A DNA stretch of 64,000 nt. Origin: Corynebacterium pygosceleis. Lineage in GTDB: Bacteria > Actinomycetota > Actinomycetes > Mycobacteriales > Mycobacteriaceae. Positions 60,685 through 64,000 of this stretch are shown here, in pieces. Location: assembly GCF_016595275.2 (NCBI RefSeq), contig NZ_JAENIQ020000001.1, forward strand, positions 372,001 through 436,000, given 5' to 3'. Positions within the stretch are counted from its first letter, which is position 1. Every line of letters starts with the position of its first letter. The position numbers and the translations under genes are program-made. Below the pieces are notes generated by a model. It worked only from the letters and a program-made list of their open reading frames with translations. It made no database searches and was not told the DNA's origin.

Positions 60685-61928
60685 GTTGCACGGTCCTTTC
60701 TGCGGGCGCGCAGGGGCGCCGGTTTCTTCTTCATGTCAATAGCGTGGTCGAGATGCATGCCATCGGGAGGGTCCTCTTCCCGGTCCCGGTGCACGGGAAG
60801 GATGAGGGTGAAGGTGGACCCGGTCCCCGGCCTGGACCAGAGGGTGATGGAGCCCCCGTGGTTCGCGGCGACATGTTTGACGATGGCCAGTCCGAGCCCC
60901 GTCCCACCGGTTGACCGGGACCGCGCCTTGTCGACACGGAAGAACCTCTCGAACACCCGCTTCTGATCCTCCGGGGCGATGCCTATACCCCGGTCGGTCA
61001 CACGGATGTGCACCTCCGAGCCGTCGTCGGAGACTTTCTGCGACACCGACACCGTCGTCTCGGAGGGTGAATAGTTGATGGCGTTGCCGACCAGATTCGA
61101 CACGGCGGTGGTGAGAAGACTCACGTCACCGTCAACCTGGACCCCCGTGTCCGCACCCCGGATCAGGGTGATTCCGGCGTTCTCCGCCGCGAGTTCGTTC
61201 CGGGAGAGAGCCTCCCCGATGACGTCATCGACGGACACGGGCTCCATCCCCGGGAGCTTCTCGGCGCCCTGGAGTTTGGACAGTGAGATCAGCTCGTTGA
61301 TCATGTCCGCCAGACGGTGCGCCTCCTTCGTGAGACGACCCCCGAAATAGCTGACCGATTCAGGGTCGTCGGCGGATTCGATCAACGCCTCCGCGAGGAG
61401 CGCCATGCCGCCGACCGGTGTCTTCAGCTCATGCGAGACATTGGCCACGAAATCCCGCCGGGCGGATTCCATCCGGAGATTCTCCGATTCGTCGGTTCCG
61501 TAGACGATGACGAACCGGGAATCGGCACGGGTCAACGGCTTGATGACGGCCTGGACGGCCATCACCCGGCTGCCCGACCGCTTCGCCGGGCCCGCCAGAT
61601 CGATGGAACGCGCCTCCCTGTCCCCGAAGACCTCCACGGCGTTCGCCCAGACCTTCTCGTTCAGGGAACGCTCGTGGACGATCCCCATCTCATGGGCCCG
61701 GGAATTGGAGAGGACCACGTCCCCCGCGCGCCCCACGACGGCGACCGCCGTGGGTGCGCCCTGCACCGCGAGATGCAGGACCTGGGAGACCGTGGTCACC
61801 TGGTGCTCAGCGAGCGTCGCCGCGGAGCGCTTGTTCCGGAGCCGTTGCCGGAGGAACTCCACGGCCGGTGCCGCCCACAGCGTGAGGATCACACCGCCGG
61901 CGAACCCCGCCCACACAGACAGAGACAC
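60681..61928 (-). CDS. senX3: Sensor histidine kinase SenX3
   Basis: 415 aa from a GTG at 61928. One clear N-terminal membrane segment (about residues 5-24), with essentially no extracytoplasmic loop. A PAS-like region follows (about 45-155), then the H-box FVANVSHELKTPVGGMALLA, N-box VSNLVGNAINYSPSE, and G boxes VTDRGIGIAPEDQKRVFERF and GGTGLGLAIVKHVAANHGG. The lack of an outer sensor domain suggests sensing through the membrane or the PAS domain. It precedes regX3 with a 4-bp overlap and follows gpmA after 45 bp. Confidence 0.93.
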
Positions 61929-61973
61929 CTGCCGTCAACCTCCGGATCGTCAGCTTTTCTGTGCCCGGTCCGT

Positions 61974-62720
61974 CTACTTGCCGCCCTGCGCGGCGACGGC
62001 AGCGGCACCGGCGGCCGCCGCCTCGGGATCGAGGTAGGTTCCACCCGGGTTGAGGACGTTGCCCTTCTCATCGAGCTCGAAGACCAGCGGGATCCCGGTG
62101 GGGATGTTCAGGCCCGCGATGTCCTCGTCGGAGATACCGTCGAGGTGCTTGACCAGTGCACGCAGGGAATTGCCGTGGGCGGCCAGCAGGACCGTCTCAC
62201 CGGCGAGGGCACGGGGGAGGATCTCCTCCGTGAAGTAGGGGACGAAACGCTCGACGACGTCCTTCAGGCACTCGGTGTCCGGCACCGTGTCGAGATCGGC
62301 GTAGCGCGGGTCGTGCGCCTGGGAGAACTCGGCGTCCGCATCGAGCGCCGGCGGCGGGGTATCGTAGGAACGACGCCAGGCCATGAACTGTTCCTCGCCG
62401 TACTTGTCCTTCGTCTCGGCCTTGTTCAGGCCCTGGAGGGCACCGTAGTGCCGCTCGTTGAGACGCCAGTCGCGGACGACGGGGATCCAGTGCCGGTCCG
62501 CGGCGTCGAGGGCGATGTTCGCCGTGTTGATGGCGCGGCGCTGCAGGGAGGTGTAGACCACGTCCGGGAGGATGTCGTTCTCGCGCAGCAGTTCACCACC
62601 GCGACGGGCTTCGGCGCGACCCTGATCGGTCAGGTCCACGTCCACCCACCCGGTGAACTGGTTCGAGGCGTTCCACTGGCTCTGGCCGTGGCGGAGCAGA
62701 ATTAGCTTTCCGGTACTCAT
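61974..62720 (-). CDS. gpmA: 2,3-bisphosphoglycerate-dependent phosphoglycerate mutase
   Basis: 248 aa from the ATG at 62720. Catalytic His motif [59 protein letters not shown] and second His [19 protein letters not shown]. All features of the dPGM family; interconverts 3- and 2-phosphoglycerate. The Ala-rich C-terminus is longer than in E. coli, as in other corynebacteria. Confidence 0.97.
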   Translation of the reverse strand: MSTGKLILLRHGQSQWNASNQFTGWVDVDLTDQGRAEARRGGELLRENDILPDVVYTSLQRRAINTANIALDAADRHWIPVVRDWRLNERHYGALQGLNKAETKDKYGEEQFMAWRRSYDTPPPALDADAEFSQAHDPRYADLDTVPDTECLKDVVERFVPYFTEEILPRALAGETVLLAAHGNSLRALVKHLDGISDEDIAGLNIPTGIPLVFELDEKGNVLNPGGTYLDPEAAAAGAAAVAAQGGK

Positions 62721-62827
62721 GGGGACCATTGTTCCACGCGTCGGGCCATCGTGCCCACGTCGACCGGAAAGGCCGGCAGGATTCACCGGATGTTCACACG
62801 GACGTCACCGGTCACGGCCGGCATCCG

Positions 62828-64000
62828 TCACCCCGCGGCCCTGCGTGAATAGCACCGCCCCGGGGCGTGCGCGGTGACAGCACGGTACAGATCCTCCAGG
62901 TGCGTCGCGGTCCTCGGCCAGCTGAACTCCGCGGCGTGTCCGACCGCGGCCTCCCCCATCGCGATCCTCGTGTCATCGTCGTCGAGCAGTTCGGAGAGGA
63001 CATCAGCCCAGTCCCCCGGTTCGTGCGACCCCACCAGTCGCCCGCTCTTCCCGTCGGCGACGGCGATCGGGAGTCCCCCGACACGTGAGGCGACGACCGG
63101 GGTGCCGGCCGCCTGTGCCTCGATCGCCACGAGACCGAAGGACTCGTTGTAACTGGGCACCGCGACGATGTCCGCAGCCCGGTAGACGGTGACCAGTTCC
63201 TCCGGCGGGCGTGGATCGAGGAACCGGATCCGGCGGGCGACACCGAGCTCCTCCGCGAGTTCCCGGTACTGTTCCGGGGTGGCGGAACGACCGGAGGGCC
63301 CGCCGCAGACGATGACCCTGAGGTTGCGCTGGGGGTCACGGCGCACCAGTTCCGCGACCGCCCGGATCAGCACCTGCGGCCCCTTGAACTCCTGCAACCG
63401 GCCGACGAAGGCGACGACCTTCGCGTGCAACGGGATCCCCAGTTCACGACGGCAGCGTTCGGTGGCGCGTTCCGTGCCCGGGGTGAACAGTTCGGTGTCG
63501 GCGCCGGGCGGGATGACGGTGATCGAGTCCGGTGCCGCGTCGTAGTGCCGCTGGAGATTGTCCGCCTCCTCCCTGGTGTTGACGACCAACCGGTCGGCGT
63601 TGTCGACTATCTGCTGCTCACAGATCCGGCGGGCCTCGGACTCCGGGGAGTCCTCCGCACTGATGTGTTCGTTCTTCACCGCAGCCAGGGTGTGGGCGGT
63701 GTGCACCAGCGGAATCCGCCACACGTCCCGGAGCAGCCACCCGACCTGTCCGGACAGCCAGTAGTGGGAGTGGATCACGTCGTAGCTGAGGGCGGCGCAG
63801 CGGGCGAACAGCAGGACACCGCCGGCGAAAGCGGCGAGCTGCGTGGGCAGCGCCTCCTTGTCCAGCCCCTCGTAGGGACCGGCGACGATGTTGACGACCC
63901 TGAGATTCGGCTCGACCTCGACGACCTCACCCTGACTGGGCCGGGTGGCGCGGGTGTAGACGTCCACGGAGATCCCTTTTCTGGCGAGCTGCCTCGCGGT
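62828..64000 (-). CDS. mshA: D-inositol-3-phosphate glycosyltransferase MshA (5' end cut by window edge)
   Basis: 390 codons up to the right edge, in frame to base 64000 ([20 protein letters not shown]), so only about 30-40 N-terminal residues are missing. GT4 family enzyme starting mycothiol synthesis from UDP-GlcNAc and inositol-3-phosphate. [50 protein letters not shown] and the E-x7-E motif [17 protein letters not shown] are intact. It is co-directional with gpmA 107 bp downstream. Confidence 0.95.
   Translation of the reverse strand, partial: TARQLARKGISVDVYTRATRPSQGEVVEVEPNLRVVNIVAGPYEGLDKEALPTQLAAFAGGVLLFARCAALSYDVIHSHYWLSGQVGWLLRDVWRIPLVHTAHTLAAVKNEHISAEDSPESEARRICEQQIVDNADRLVVNTREEADNLQRHYDAAPDSITVIPPGADTELFTPGTERATERCRRELGIPLHAKVVAFVGRLQEFKGPQVLIRAVAELVRRDPQRNLRVIVCGGPSGRSATPEQYRELAEELGVARRIRFLDPRPPEELVTVYRAADIVAVPSYNESFGLVAIEAQAAGTPVVASRVGGLPIAVADGKSGRLVGSHEPGDWADVLSELLDDDDTRIAMGEAAVGHAAEFSWPRTATHLEDLYRAVTAHAPGRCYSRRAAG

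Overview
This window is a high-GC actinobacterial chromosome segment, almost certainly from the genus Corynebacterium. The evidence is gene content and order: a DUF3068/PorA-family gene lies between rplL and rpoB, mycothiol (mshA) and methyl/reductase-type menaquinone genes are present, an mgtA-type mannosyltransferase follows menD and a DUF3592 gene, bS22 sits beside an excisionase-type HTH gene, proC and ppx, and senX3-regX3 is next to gpmA. The order matches the Mycobacterium tuberculosis Rv0495c-Rv0500B, Rv0505c-Rv0512 and Rv0553-Rv0562 blocks as I remember them. Most genes lie on the minus strand. I see no phage, insertion sequence or CRISPR array.

Layout, left to right. (1) 1-9.7 kb is translation and transcription machinery, all minus strand: partial rpoB, a DUF3068 membrane protein, rplL-rplJ, rplA-rplK, nusG, secE, and tRNAs Trp, Met, Thr and Tyr. 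Promoters, leaders and terminators can be read here. (2) 9.7-24.6 kb is menaquinone and mannolipid synthesis: polyprenyl diphosphate synthase, a menJ-like reductase, menG, two tandem mgtA-type glycosyltransferases, a DUF3592 protein, menD, menC, menB, the phosphate transporter pit with a small partner, an orphan 104-aa gene, menE and menA. (3) 24.3-29.6 kb holds small membrane proteins, an ArsR-type regulator, rmlA-rmlC-rmlB without rmlD, a LysE-type exporter and a 57-aa membrane ORF. (4) 29.6-34.5 kb is the System II cytochrome c maturation set ccsB, resB, ccdA, resA, plus a histidine phosphatase. (5) 34.6-49.4 kb is nearly the whole heme pathway: hemL, hemY(cgoX), hemE, hemB, hemD fusion, hemC, hemA. 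It is interrupted by a plus-strand malic enzyme gene and includes a P-type-ATPase-like protein that has lost every catalytic motif. (6) 49.5-55.3 kb holds a glutaredoxin-like gene, a serB-type HAD phosphatase and a complete ferric-siderophore ABC importer with a DtxR-like site, then bS22. (7) 55.6-64 kb holds an HTH gene, proC, an Rv0497-like membrane protein, ppx, a Cys-rich protein, regX3-senX3, gpmA and partial mshA.

Functionally the window links respiration (quinone, heme, cytochrome c), iron supply and phosphate sensing/uptake. The most striking observations are the intact but catalytically dead P1B-type ATPase homologue embedded with heme genes (40012-42717), and the tandem glycosyltransferase pair sharing a 558-bp identical tract next to divergent sequence, which looks like gene conversion. 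All family assignments are from reading translated sequence; no database search was run.
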